NCBI RefSeq assembly: GCF_003573545.1
Contig: NZ_QWET01000001.1
Location: 575,114-639,113, forward strand
Origin: Mariniphaga sediminis
GTDB taxonomy: Bacteria > Bacteroidota > Bacteroidia > Bacteroidales > Prolixibacteraceae
Direction of reading: 5' to 3'
Length of the DNA stretch: 64,000 bases
Below, piece after piece: positions 28,215-35,941 of this stretch (its first letter is position 1; each line of letters starts with the position of its first letter). The notes under the pieces are model-generated. The model saw nothing but the letters and a program-made list of their open reading frames with translations. It did no database searches and was not told the DNA's origin. Made by a program: the position numbers and the translations under genes.

Positions 28215-29099
28215 TTATTCGTCCACTCCCTTTACTTTCATCTTCAGAGTATAAACCGATGTGCGTGCTGTGATAAAAAGAATGTTACGCTTTTTCCCTC
28301 CAAAACAAACATTCGACGGGCTTTCCGGAATATCAATTTCTTGTATCAGTTTCCCTTTCGGGGAATAGACCCACACCTTGCCCCTGGTGAGGTATACATT
28401 GCCTTTGTTGTCCATGGTCATCCCGTCGGAGCCGTGTGGCGCAAAATACTTTTTGTTGGAAAGGTTTCCGTCGGGCCCGATGTTATACTTCCATATTTTT
28501 TTGTCGTTGATATCGGCTACGTACAACGTTTTTCCGTCAGGCGTTCCGATTAATCCGTTTGGCTGTTTGTAGTCATCAATCACACGGGTAATTTTACCCT
28601 GAGGGTTCAGGTAATATACCCCGCGGGTATCCTGTAATTCAGCATGGTTCTCTTCCCAGTATTTCCGGTGGTAGTACGGATCGGTAAAATAGATGCCTCC
28701 GTTGGGGGCAATCCACAAATCGTTTGGTCCGTTCAGGTGAGAGCCGTTATAATTTTCAAACACGACCTGCATCTTTTTATTCTCGCTGAATGCTACCAGT
28801 TGGTTGTGTAAATCGGCACAGGCCATGAGTTTTCCAGCTTTGTTAAAATACAGTCCGTTGGATCTGCCACTTTCTTCCATCCACAGGGAAATGCCTTCTT
28901 TTTCATCCCAAATGTAGATCCGGTCATTGGGTTGATCTGTAAAGTAAATCCTTCCGTCGGAAGCTACTGCAGGACCTTCGGTAAATGAGAAATCTCCCCC
29001 GGCTTTTTCAACGGTTGCATTTTTTGCAATGATTCCGTTTTTCTGTGCAAAAACAGAAAGGGAAAGGAACACTAAAACAAATACACTTACGCTTTTCAT
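28215..29099 (-). CDS. SMP-30/gluconolactonase-family beta-propeller protein, secreted
   Basis: A 294-residue protein with a signal peptide (VFVLVFLSLSVFAQK, ~5-19). Propeller blades are seen in FTEGPAVASDGRIYFTDQPN, RSNGLYFNKAGKLMACAD, GPNDLWIAPNGGIYFTDPYY, PNGLIGTPDGKTLYVADIND and SDGMTMDNKGNVYLTRGKV. The conserved Glu (TEGPA), Asn (GPND) and Asp (DGM) correspond to the metal ligands of SMP-30/gluconolactonases. It likely hydrolyses a sugar lactone in the periplasm; substrate unknown. Confidence 0.85.
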   Translation of the reverse strand: MKSVSVFVLVFLSLSVFAQKNGIIAKNATVEKAGGDFSFTEGPAVASDGRIYFTDQPNDRIYIWDEKEGISLWMEESGRSNGLYFNKAGKLMACADLHNQLVAFSENKKMQVVFENYNGSHLNGPNDLWIAPNGGIYFTDPYYHRKYWEENHAELQDTRGVYYLNPQGKITRVIDDYKQPNGLIGTPDGKTLYVADINDKKIWKYNIGPDGNLSNKKYFAPHGSDGMTMDNKGNVYLTRGKVWVYSPKGKLIQEIDIPESPSNVCFGGKKRNILFITARTSVYTLKMKVKGVDE

Positions 29100-29333
29100 T
29101 ATTTTTATTTCAATTATTTAGCTTGCTGGTCTTTACGGTGCTCCCCTGAACATTTCTTTCGCTGTTTTATCCATTGGATCGGAGTACTCTGTTGAGACTT
29201 GCTGCTTGCATGTGCAGGATTTGCTTTTATTGCATATTGCTGCAAAATTACAAGACCAGCGTTTATTATGGGGTTAAAATAATAAATTTTTAGGGAAGGA
29301 TTATGAAGGAAATGCCATCCTTTATATAAGAAA

Positions 29334-29364
29334 AATTCCCGGCAAGCCGCAGCCCCCGGGAATT
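29334..29364 (-). terminator. intrinsic terminator of the oad operon
   Basis: Arms AATTCCCGG (29334-29342) and CCGGGAATT (29356-29364) with a 13-nt loop. On the minus strand the stem is followed by TTTCTTATAT, adjoining the TT of the arm. It starts 32 bases below the end of the beta-subunit gene. The plus-strand side also carries a T-run, so it may be bidirectional. Confidence 0.7.
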
Positions 29365-29395
29365 CTCTTTTTACTAAATAATACGAAAACAGCTT

Positions 29396-30601
29396 TTACA
29401 CCAGTGAAATCAGTACGCCGGCTGCTACCGCCGAGCCAATAACTCCTGAAATGTTACTTGCCATACAGTATTGCAATATGTGATTTGCAGGATTATATTT
29501 TAACGCCATTTCGTTGGCTACCCGGGAGGCCATTGGAACAGCACTCAGACCCGTTGCCCCAATCAGTGGATTGATTTTTTTTGAGGCAAAAAGATTGTAT
29601 CCTTTTACGGCTAAAATTCCCCCGGCAACCGATAAGGCGAAAGCAATAAATCCTCCGGCAATAATGCCAAGTGTTTTTGACGTAAGAAAAACTTCTGAAG
29701 TCATCGTAGCTCCAACAGTCAGTCCGAGAAAAATTGTTGCTGTGTTCATAATCGGGCCGGTGGCTGCATCGGCAAGCCGGCTTGTAGAGGTACCAATCTC
29801 TTTTATCAGGTTCCCAAAAAGCAGCATCCCCAGAAGTGGTACCGACGAGGGTACAAAAATGGCAACCACCGTTCCGAGGGCAATCGGAAAAATTATTTTC
29901 ACTGTTTTCAGGTTCTTGATCTTATGCTTTGGTGGAAATTTTTTATCCATCTCCCGCATGTTGATGGTGAATTCCTTTTTTGAAATCAGCATTTTAGCTA
30001 TTAACGGAATAATGACAGGTACCAGTGCCATGTATGAATAGGCCGCAATGGCAATGGGCCCCAAAAGGTGCGGCGCCAGTTTAATGGTAGTGTAAATGGC
30101 TGTAGGACCATCAGCGCCACCGATTATTCCCAGCGAGGCCGCTTCGTTTAAGTCGAATCCCAGCAGAATAGCAGCAATCAGTACCGTGAAAATTCCAATC
30201 TGGGCCGCAGCACCAAAAAAGGCCAGCCGCAAATTGCGGAGCATGGGGCCAAAGTCTGTTAAAGCACCCACTCCCATAAAAATAATGGGAGGCAAAAATC
30301 CTGTTTTAATCAGCGAATAATAGAGGAAGTTCAGGATTCCATATTCGTGAGCAATTTCAAACAGGTTTTTGTAACGACCATCTCCCAAATCAATGTTCGA
30401 TGCGTCTACAATACCCATTTCGGCTCCGGGAAAGTTGGCGACCAAAACGCCAAATCCTATGGGAACCAGCAATAACGGCTCGTATTTTTTCTTGATACCC
30501 AGATAAAGCAGTACAAAAGCAATGAGCCACATAATGACAGTTTGGTAACTAATGGTACCAAAGGCTGTCATTTCGAATAAACTTGAAAAAATGTCCTGCA
30601 T
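29396..30601 (-). CDS. oadB: Na+-translocating decarboxylase beta subunit
   Basis: A 401-residue membrane protein with about ten helices. It has the family hallmarks GIIGGADGPTAIYTTIKLAP (Asp in GGADGP lies on the sodium path), IFMGVGALTDFGPMLRN and YCMASNISGVIGSAVAAGVL at the C-terminus. The beta subunit removes carboxybiotin CO2 and exports Na+. It lies 4 bases below the alpha-subunit gene, so the operon order is gamma-alpha-beta. Confidence 0.93.
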   Translation of the reverse strand: MQDIFSSLFEMTAFGTISYQTVIMWLIAFVLLYLGIKKKYEPLLLVPIGFGVLVANFPGAEMGIVDASNIDLGDGRYKNLFEIAHEYGILNFLYYSLIKTGFLPPIIFMGVGALTDFGPMLRNLRLAFFGAAAQIGIFTVLIAAILLGFDLNEAASLGIIGGADGPTAIYTTIKLAPHLLGPIAIAAYSYMALVPVIIPLIAKMLISKKEFTINMREMDKKFPPKHKIKNLKTVKIIFPIALGTVVAIFVPSSVPLLGMLLFGNLIKEIGTSTSRLADAATGPIMNTATIFLGLTVGATMTSEVFLTSKTLGIIAGGFIAFALSVAGGILAVKGYNLFASKKINPLIGATGLSAVPMASRVANEMALKYNPANHILQYCMASNISGVIGSAVAAGVLISLV

Positions 30602-30605
30602 AGGG

Positions 30606-32519
30606 TTACTGCATTTTTATGATTACGTCCTCTTCGTCGACGGCGTCGCCGTTGGCAAGACAAATTTCCATGATTTTTCCGGCATCTTCAGCGACAATGG
30701 CGTTGTATGTTTTCATCGACTCAATGTAGCCAATAACATCACCTTTATTAATCTGGTCACCCATTTTTAGGGCTGTTTCAGATGCATCTTTGGTGAGGAA
30801 AAATTTTCCTTCCAGCGGTGCGGTAACCTCTTTCAGTTGTCCGTTCGTTTGAGCCGGTGTGTTTACCGGTGCTGCATTGGAAGTATTTCCGTTTGTTCCG
30901 TGGCCATTTGTTCCATGTCCGTTTGTTCCATTCCCGTTTACTTCCGGGTAAGAAATATTGACAACGTATTTCTCTCCGTTCACCTCCACATGCAGTTCTT
31001 TCGGAGTACATCCGTTGGCAGGTGCCGGAGCAGGTACCGGAGTCCCGGCTTTTGCTTTTTCCGTTTTCTTTTCTGCCAGATCGGCTTCAAAGGCAGCTTT
31101 GGCTTGCCCCGATTTGTAAGCCCTGTATTGTTCCGGGTGCATGGCCAGTTCAAACAGTTCCTCATCGTCCTGGCCAAAGTCCCAGCCGTTTTCCTTCATT
31201 TCTGTGCGGAATTCGTCCAACTTGTCCGGATACAAATCCTGTGGGTTTCCGGTGTAGAATTCTTTCCCTTGATTTTCTGCCAGTTTAATAATGTCAGGAT
31301 GGAGTTCTCCGGGCAGTTTACCCGATTTACCCAGGATCATGTCCCATATATTGTCGGCAATCATCGACCACCGTTCTTTTCCTTTTTCAAGCTGAATGAC
31401 ATTCATAAGAGCCAGGTTTTTTACATACTGGCTAAACGGGGTTACCAGCGGTGGATATCCCAGCATAGGCCAAATATGGGATACCTCATCGAATAATTTA
31501 ATCAACAAGTCATCCTGTGTCAACTCAGGTTTTCCTCGTTTCGAAAGCCATTTGTTCAAACTGGTCAGGTTGTTTTCCAGGTCAGCCATTAAGCTTCCCA
31601 TCATCCCTCCTGGCAGACCGGGGCCAGTCAGCAACGAGTTCATCAGCCTGTTTTTGGGATTGATGTAATATCCTAAAAATTCGTCGATGAAACTTTGGGT
31701 GAGTGCGCGCACTTCCATGTAGGCATTCATGTTGATTTCGGGCACTTTAAACCCGGCATCTTTCAACATTTCCTGCACGGCAAGCACGTCTGCGTGACCT
31801 GTTCCCCACGAAAGTGGTTCCATGGCCACATCAATATATTCTGCACCTGCACGAGCTACTTCCAGAATAGATGCCATGGAAAAACCAGGCCCTGAATGGC
31901 CGTGGTACTGAACGGGAGTAGCGGGATGCCTGTCTTTAATATTTTTTACAATCTTTCCGATAAAGGCCGGACGTCCGATTCCTGCCATGTCTTTTACACA
32001 AATTTCGTCGGCTCCCATCTCAATGAGGGTATCGGCCAGTTGGGTGTAATATTCCACGGTGTGTACTTCGGATACAGTCAGACTAAGGGCTGCCTGCGAA
32101 ATCATTCCGCCCTCTTTGGCATATTTTACAGAGCCTTCGAGGTTACGGGGATCGTTCAATCCGCAAAATGACCGGGCAATATCGGTTCCCTGCTTTTTCT
32201 TCACTTTGTACATCAATCTGCGCACATCGGCAGGAACCGGGCTCATGCGGATACCATTCAGTGCCCTTTCAAGCATGTGGGTCTGAATTCCGGCATCATT
32301 AAATGGCTGTGTCCACTGACGGTTTGCGGCATTGGGATTTTCTCCAAACAGCAGGTTAATTTGCTCAAAGCCTCCACCATTGGTCTCTACTCGGGCAAAA
32401 CACCCCATATCGATAATGGCCGGAGCCACTTTCAATAACTGACTAACCGTTGGTACGTATTTCCCCGACGATTGCCACATGTCGCGGTACAATAAACTGA
32501 ATTTGATTTCTTTTGCCAT
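30606..32519 (-). CDS. oadA: oxaloacetate decarboxylase alpha-type carboxyltransferase with biotinyl domain
   Basis: A 637-residue soluble subunit. The carboxyltransferase TIM barrel (residues ~1-290) shows RDMWQSS near residue 12, the carbamoyl-Lys segment ICVKDMAGIG and the metal-binding YHGHSGPG. It is followed by a conserved PYC/OADA domain (~300-470). A low-complexity linker (Ala/Pro-rich, then GTNGH repeats, ~500-560) leads to a biotinyl domain whose target Lys603 sits in ESMKTYN rather than the common (E/A)MKM. It transfers CO2 from oxaloacetate (or a related acid) to biotin. The alpha subunit is of the pyruvate-carboxylase type, which argues against methylmalonyl-CoA decarboxylase. 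Confidence 0.88.
   Translation of the reverse strand: MAKEIKFSLLYRDMWQSSGKYVPTVSQLLKVAPAIIDMGCFARVETNGGGFEQINLLFGENPNAANRQWTQPFNDAGIQTHMLERALNGIRMSPVPADVRRLMYKVKKKQGTDIARSFCGLNDPRNLEGSVKYAKEGGMISQAALSLTVSEVHTVEYYTQLADTLIEMGADEICVKDMAGIGRPAFIGKIVKNIKDRHPATPVQYHGHSGPGFSMASILEVARAGAEYIDVAMEPLSWGTGHADVLAVQEMLKDAGFKVPEINMNAYMEVRALTQSFIDEFLGYYINPKNRLMNSLLTGPGLPGGMMGSLMADLENNLTSLNKWLSKRGKPELTQDDLLIKLFDEVSHIWPMLGYPPLVTPFSQYVKNLALMNVIQLEKGKERWSMIADNIWDMILGKSGKLPGELHPDIIKLAENQGKEFYTGNPQDLYPDKLDEFRTEMKENGWDFGQDDEELFELAMHPEQYRAYKSGQAKAAFEADLAEKKTEKAKAGTPVPAPAPANGCTPKELHVEVNGEKYVVNISYPEVNGNGTNGHGTNGHGTNGNTSNAAPVNTPAQTNGQLKEVTAPLEGKFFLTKDASETALKMGDQINKGDVIGYIESMKTYNAIVAEDAGKIMEICLANGDAVDEEDVIIKMQ
30886..30937 (-). 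repeat. short in-frame repeats encoding a GTNGH linker
   Basis: Tandem ~15-base units within the alpha-subunit gene encode successive GTNGH/GTNGN peptides. They form the flexible hinge before the biotinyl domain. Such a tract can change length by slippage without breaking the frame. Confidence 0.6.
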
Positions 32520-32535
32520 GATAATTATCTTTTGG

Positions 32536-32793
32536 TTATTTTTTTTCTACTTTGGTTACTTTGCCTTTGCCACCCGTCACTGCCTCAACAGCAGCCACAA
32601 TAGCCGAAAGAGTGCCGGTGTGAATTCCTGCTGAGCCGCTTCCGGCTTTTCCGGTGTTTTCAGACTGAGGCCAGAATTTATTGGTTATCCGGATTAAAAG
32701 ATTTCCGAGAACGACAACCAACCCTAATATCAAAAGGACGGTAATCATTCCAACTACCAGGATGGCGAATGCATTATTTAAACTTTGTTCCAT
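32536..32793 (-). CDS. oadG: Na+-translocating decarboxylase gamma subunit (OadG-like)
   Basis: An 85-residue protein with one N-terminal membrane helix (FAILVVGMITVLLILGLVVV, ~9-28) and a short polar tail rich in Gly and Lys. Size, topology and position 16 bases before the alpha gene identify the small gamma subunit that anchors and helps assemble the decarboxylase. Sequence conservation is low in this family, so the call leans on context. Confidence 0.82.
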   Translation of the reverse strand: MEQSLNNAFAILVVGMITVLLILGLVVVLGNLLIRITNKFWPQSENTGKAGSGSAGIHTGTLSAIVAAVEAVTGGKGKVTKVEKK

Positions 32794-33282
32794 TGTTTTA
32801 TCTTATATTTATTTTATTATCAACTAAACAGATCCTCCCCGGCCTTGGACACGACAAAACCGCATTTCAATTTAAAATGATTGAAAAATGAAAAGTGGGT
32901 GTGAAAAAATCAAATTCCGTTTACGCTAACGGAACACTCAAAAATTAATCCCGTCGAATTAAAAAATTATGAAGGCGGAGAGGCATCTGATTCAAAAAAC
33001 AGTATCCCGGTTGTGATATTTTGTAAAAAAATTTGGTTCATGATGGCAAAAATGAAGCATTTTTTGGGATTTTCATTCTAATTTAGAATTGAGATCAGAA
33101 AATTTAAAACTGTCTTAATAATCGATATTCGTTTTTATGATATCATGGCGTTGTTCATTTCAGTTAATTTTTGTGTGGTGTTTTTGATTGTAAAAAAATA
33201 TATGTGATGTAATGAATTGTAACTCACTCCGTCTTACCTTTGATGACATGCCGGAATAGGCAGGCGAAAAACAGAAAAGTAA
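32794..33282. other. divergent intergenic region upstream of oad and the sigma factor gene
   Basis: A 489-base AT-rich spacer between the minus-strand oad operon and the plus-strand sigma gene. It contains a short hairpin (TTCCGTT/AACGGAA at 32915-32934) and a plus-strand -7 box TACCTTTG at 33235-33242, about 40 bases before the sigma-factor ATG. I see no gene in it. Confidence 0.55.
33235..33242 (+). promoter_or_regulatory. -7 promoter box (TACCTTTG)
   Basis: TACCTTTG fits the Bacteroidota TAnnTTTG -7 consensus and lies 40 bases before the ECF sigma start. The -33 element is not clear. Confidence 0.4.
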
Positions 33283-33825
33283 ATGGTTGCCAGTGATTTT
33301 AAAACAAAAGTATTGCCTGTGAGTAAAAAGTTACTCCGTTTTGCAGTGCATTTTCTGAAGGACGAAGACGAAGCGAGGGATGTTGTGCAGGACATATTCC
33401 TGAAACTCTGGCAAAAAAAGGATGAACTGGACCGGATTGAAAATGTTGAGGCTTTTGCGATGCGTATGACGCGGAACCGGTGTCTCGACATTATCAGGGC
33501 AAAAAGGGTAGTGCCCATAGATGCCGAAAAGGAGAACAGGCTGAAAGAGGAAACCATTGATGTTCATGAACAAATTGAAATGAGTGAGGCTGCCGGCCAG
33601 ATAAAAGCACTCATCGGGAGGCTGCCGGAAATACAACGTAATGTGATGCAGTTGCGCGATATTGAACAACTGGAGTACGAAGAGATTTCAGAAATGACGG
33701 GTTTGCAGGTAAATGCTATCAGGGTAAATCTGTCGCGGGCAAGAAAAAAGGTGAGGGATGAATTTTTAAAGTTGAATTCAGATGGAAAAGAAAGAAGTAA
33801 AACATTTGCTGCAACGCTATTTTGA
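33283..33825 (+). CDS. ECF sigma factor of a sigma/anti-sigma/DUF4252 module
   Basis: A 180-residue sigma-70 family protein: region 2 at residues ~15-80 (VHFLKDEDEARDVVQDIFLK, then LWQKKDEL) and region 4 at ~105-165 (LPEIQRNVMQLRDIEQLEYE, then EISEMTGLQVNAIRVNLSRA). The last 44 bases overlap the next gene, so the two products should be made in balanced amounts. It likely controls its own operon, including the secreted DUF4252 protein. Confidence 0.92.
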   Translation: MVASDFKTKVLPVSKKLLRFAVHFLKDEDEARDVVQDIFLKLWQKKDELDRIENVEAFAMRMTRNRCLDIIRAKRVVPIDAEKENRLKEETIDVHEQIEMSEAAGQIKALIGRLPEIQRNVMQLRDIEQLEYEEISEMTGLQVNAIRVNLSRARKKVRDEFLKLNSDGKERSKTFAATLF

Positions 33826-34327
33826 CGGAGAAAGTACAAGTGTGGAAGAAAGAGCACTGCAGGCTTACTTTCAATCCGGAGATGTAGCAGAAGAGTGGAG
33901 GGAGTATATTGATTTTTTTAGTGGAATTTCTGAGTCGGCCACAACAGACCGGGATGAAAAGTTTGAAGAAGAAATTATGGATTTCATCCTGGAAAATGAA
34001 TCAAAAGAAAAAATTCGGTACCGCGGGTTGTGGCAGAAGGTGACGGGTATTGCCGCTTCTGTAATACTTGTAATCGGGGGGATGTTGATGTATCAGCAAA
34101 GAAACGAGTCGTTTGAAGACACCTTCGATGACCCCGAAGCGGCGTATGCGTATGCAGAACAGACTTTGGGTTACGTTTCGGCAAAATATAACAAAGGACT
34201 GGCAGCCTTGTCGAATTTCAATAAATTACAAACAGCAACACAACCCTTACAGAAAGGGATAGAGCCTGTGAATGAATATTTGGAACTGATAGAAACAATG
34301 GGTAGCGGAGAAAAAAACGGACAGTAG
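33782..34327 (+). CDS. putative membrane anti-sigma factor
   Basis: A 181-residue protein whose start overlaps the sigma gene by 44 bases. Residues 1-~80 are charged and helical (LLQRYFDGESTSVEERALQA), like the cytoplasmic sigma-binding part of Bacteroidota anti-sigma factors. One membrane helix follows (VTGIAASVILVIGGMLMY, ~88-105), then a short periplasmic part. No FecR domain is present. The anti-sigma role is inferred from layout, overlap and topology. Confidence 0.7.
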   Translation: MEKKEVKHLLQRYFDGESTSVEERALQAYFQSGDVAEEWREYIDFFSGISESATTDRDEKFEEEIMDFILENESKEKIRYRGLWQKVTGIAASVILVIGGMLMYQQRNESFEDTFDDPEAAYAYAEQTLGYVSAKYNKGLAALSNFNKLQTATQPLQKGIEPVNEYLELIETMGSGEKNGQ

Positions 34328-34404
34328 CACCAGGCCGCTGCAGAGCGTATAATTTATAAGGAAGATGTGGAAGTAAAATTTTAAAAACATTAATACTAAA
34401 AACC

Positions 34405-34920
34405 ATGAAAAAGTTGATTTTTATACTATCGCTGATGCTGCCGCTGGCAGTGTTTGCTCAAAAAAGCCCGGTTGACAGGTTATTTGAAAAATATGCCAAC
34501 AAGGAAGGGTTTACCACCGTGAATATCTCCGGAAAGTTGCTGGGGTTTGCCAGCGCGATAGATACCGGCGATGAGGCGGCCAGCGAAATGCTTTCGAAAC
34601 TGAGTGGAATTCGTATTCTGACAGTGGAAGATGATGAGCTAAACGACAAACTTGATTTTTTTGCCGAACTGGAAAAGGACGGATTTTTCAAAAAGAATGA
34701 TTATGAAGTTTTAATGGAAGTGACCGAATCTGATGAGGTGGTGCGTTTTCTGGCTAAAGACGGGGGCAACGGCAAATTTTCAGATTTGATTCTTGTGGTT
34801 GGGGGTGACGACAATGCGCTCATTAGTATCAGTGGTATTATCGATCCGGAGAATATTGGTAAAATTACCAAATCACTGGATATTGATTTGGGGGGACAAG
34901 TGAAAAAAGTGGAAAAGTAA
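34405..34920 (+). CDS. DUF4252-like secreted protein
   Basis: A 171-residue protein with a signal peptide (LIFILSLMLPLAVFAQK, 3-19). The mature part starts PVDRLFEKYANKEGFTTVNI and ends with LILVVGGDDNALISISG, the pattern of DUF4252 proteins, which often follow ECF sigma/anti-sigma genes in Bacteroidota. Function unknown. It converges on the epimerase gene with only 6 bases between the stops and no terminator seen. Confidence 0.75.
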   Translation: MKKLIFILSLMLPLAVFAQKSPVDRLFEKYANKEGFTTVNISGKLLGFASAIDTGDEAASEMLSKLSGIRILTVEDDELNDKLDFFAELEKDGFFKKNDYEVLMEVTESDEVVRFLAKDGGNGKFSDLILVVGGDDNALISISGIIDPENIGKITKSLDIDLGGQVKKVEK

Positions 34921-34926
34921 AACAGG

Positions 34927-35940
34927 TTATTTAAAATAGGAATTGTACCATTTTACAAATTCCCCGATACCTTTTTCCAGCGGGGTATCGGGGGAATATC
35001 CCAAATTTTTCTGAAGGTCGCTAACATCTGCAAATGTTTTATACACATCCCCGGGCTGCATTTCCCTATATTCTTTCACTGCTTTCTTCCCCAGCGCCTT
35101 TTCAATTGTTTCGATGAAATCCAACAGTTTAACCGGGGTTGAATTTCCGATATTATAAATTTGATAAGGCGGACTTTCTGCAGGAATTCCTGCCAATACC
35201 TTGACCACACCTTCCACAATATCATCGATGTAGGTAAAATCCCGGTACAAATCGCCGTGGTTGAACACCTTTATGGGCGTTCCTTCCAAAATGGCCCGGG
35301 TAAAAAGGAAATAGGCCATGTCGGGCCTTCCCCAGGGACCGTAAACCGTAAAAAAGCGAAGCCCGGTGGCCGGAATGTTATAAAGATGGCTGTATGTATA
35401 CGCCATCAGCTCATTGCTTTTTTTTGTGGCAGCGTATAAACTTATGGGGTGGTCCACCGGATCGGATGTGGAAAGCGGCATTTTGGAACTATTGCCGTAC
35501 ACACTGGAAGAACTGGCGTAAACCAGGTGTTTTACCGGATGGTGCCGGCAGGCTTCCAAAATGTTCATAAAGCCTGCAATATTGCTGTTTATATAGGCAT
35601 GCGGGTTTTCAATACTGTAGCGCACGCCGGCCTGTGCCGCCAGGTTACAAACAAAATCAAAATTCTCGGTTTCAAACAAATGATTCAGAGCTTCACGGTC
35701 CTCAAGGTTCATTCGTACAAAAGAATAACCTGCATCCTTTGTACTGGTAATTTTTTGATTCCAGTTTGCGGAATCCTTTGAAATACCCGCCTCCCGGAGC
35801 CTTGAGAATTTTAATTCAGGAGAATAATAGTCATTGATGTTGTCAATTCCCACAACTGAAGCCCCTTGCTTCAGCAGTTTATTCACGAGGTGAAACCCAA
35901 TAAATCCGGCAGAACCTGTCACCAGTATTTTCATTTCCAA
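34927..35940 (-). CDS. NAD-dependent nucleotide-sugar epimerase (UDP-glucuronate 4-epimerase-like)
   Basis: A 337-residue short-chain dehydrogenase/reductase of the extended type. The NAD motif is VTGSAGFIGFHL (residues ~7-18). The active-site segment has YASSSSVYG and the YxxxK pair in SLYAATKKSNE. TVYGPWGRPDMAYF and DYYSPELKFSRL fit UDP-glucuronate or UDP-galacturonate 4-epimerases, which supply uronic acids for capsule or LPS. It sits 1 base below cysN in the same direction, so it is probably in the cys operon. A link to sulfated surface glycan is possible but unproven. Confidence 0.85.
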   Translation of the reverse strand: MEMKILVTGSAGFIGFHLVNKLLKQGASVVGIDNINDYYSPELKFSRLREAGISKDSANWNQKITSTKDAGYSFVRMNLEDREALNHLFETENFDFVCNLAAQAGVRYSIENPHAYINSNIAGFMNILEACRHHPVKHLVYASSSSVYGNSSKMPLSTSDPVDHPISLYAATKKSNELMAYTYSHLYNIPATGLRFFTVYGPWGRPDMAYFLFTRAILEGTPIKVFNHGDLYRDFTYIDDIVEGVVKVLAGIPAESPPYQIYNIGNSTPVKLLDFIETIEKALGKKAVKEYREMQPGDVYKTFADVSDLQKNLGYSPDTPLEKGIGEFVKWYNSYFK

Positions 35941-35941
35941 A

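Noticed and set aside
30606..32519. methylmalonyl-CoA decarboxylase or plain pyruvate carboxylase
   Set aside because: The alpha subunit is not of the acyl-CoA carboxyltransferase type, and beta and gamma pump subunits are adjacent, so a Na+-pumping oxaloacetate-type decarboxylase fits better.
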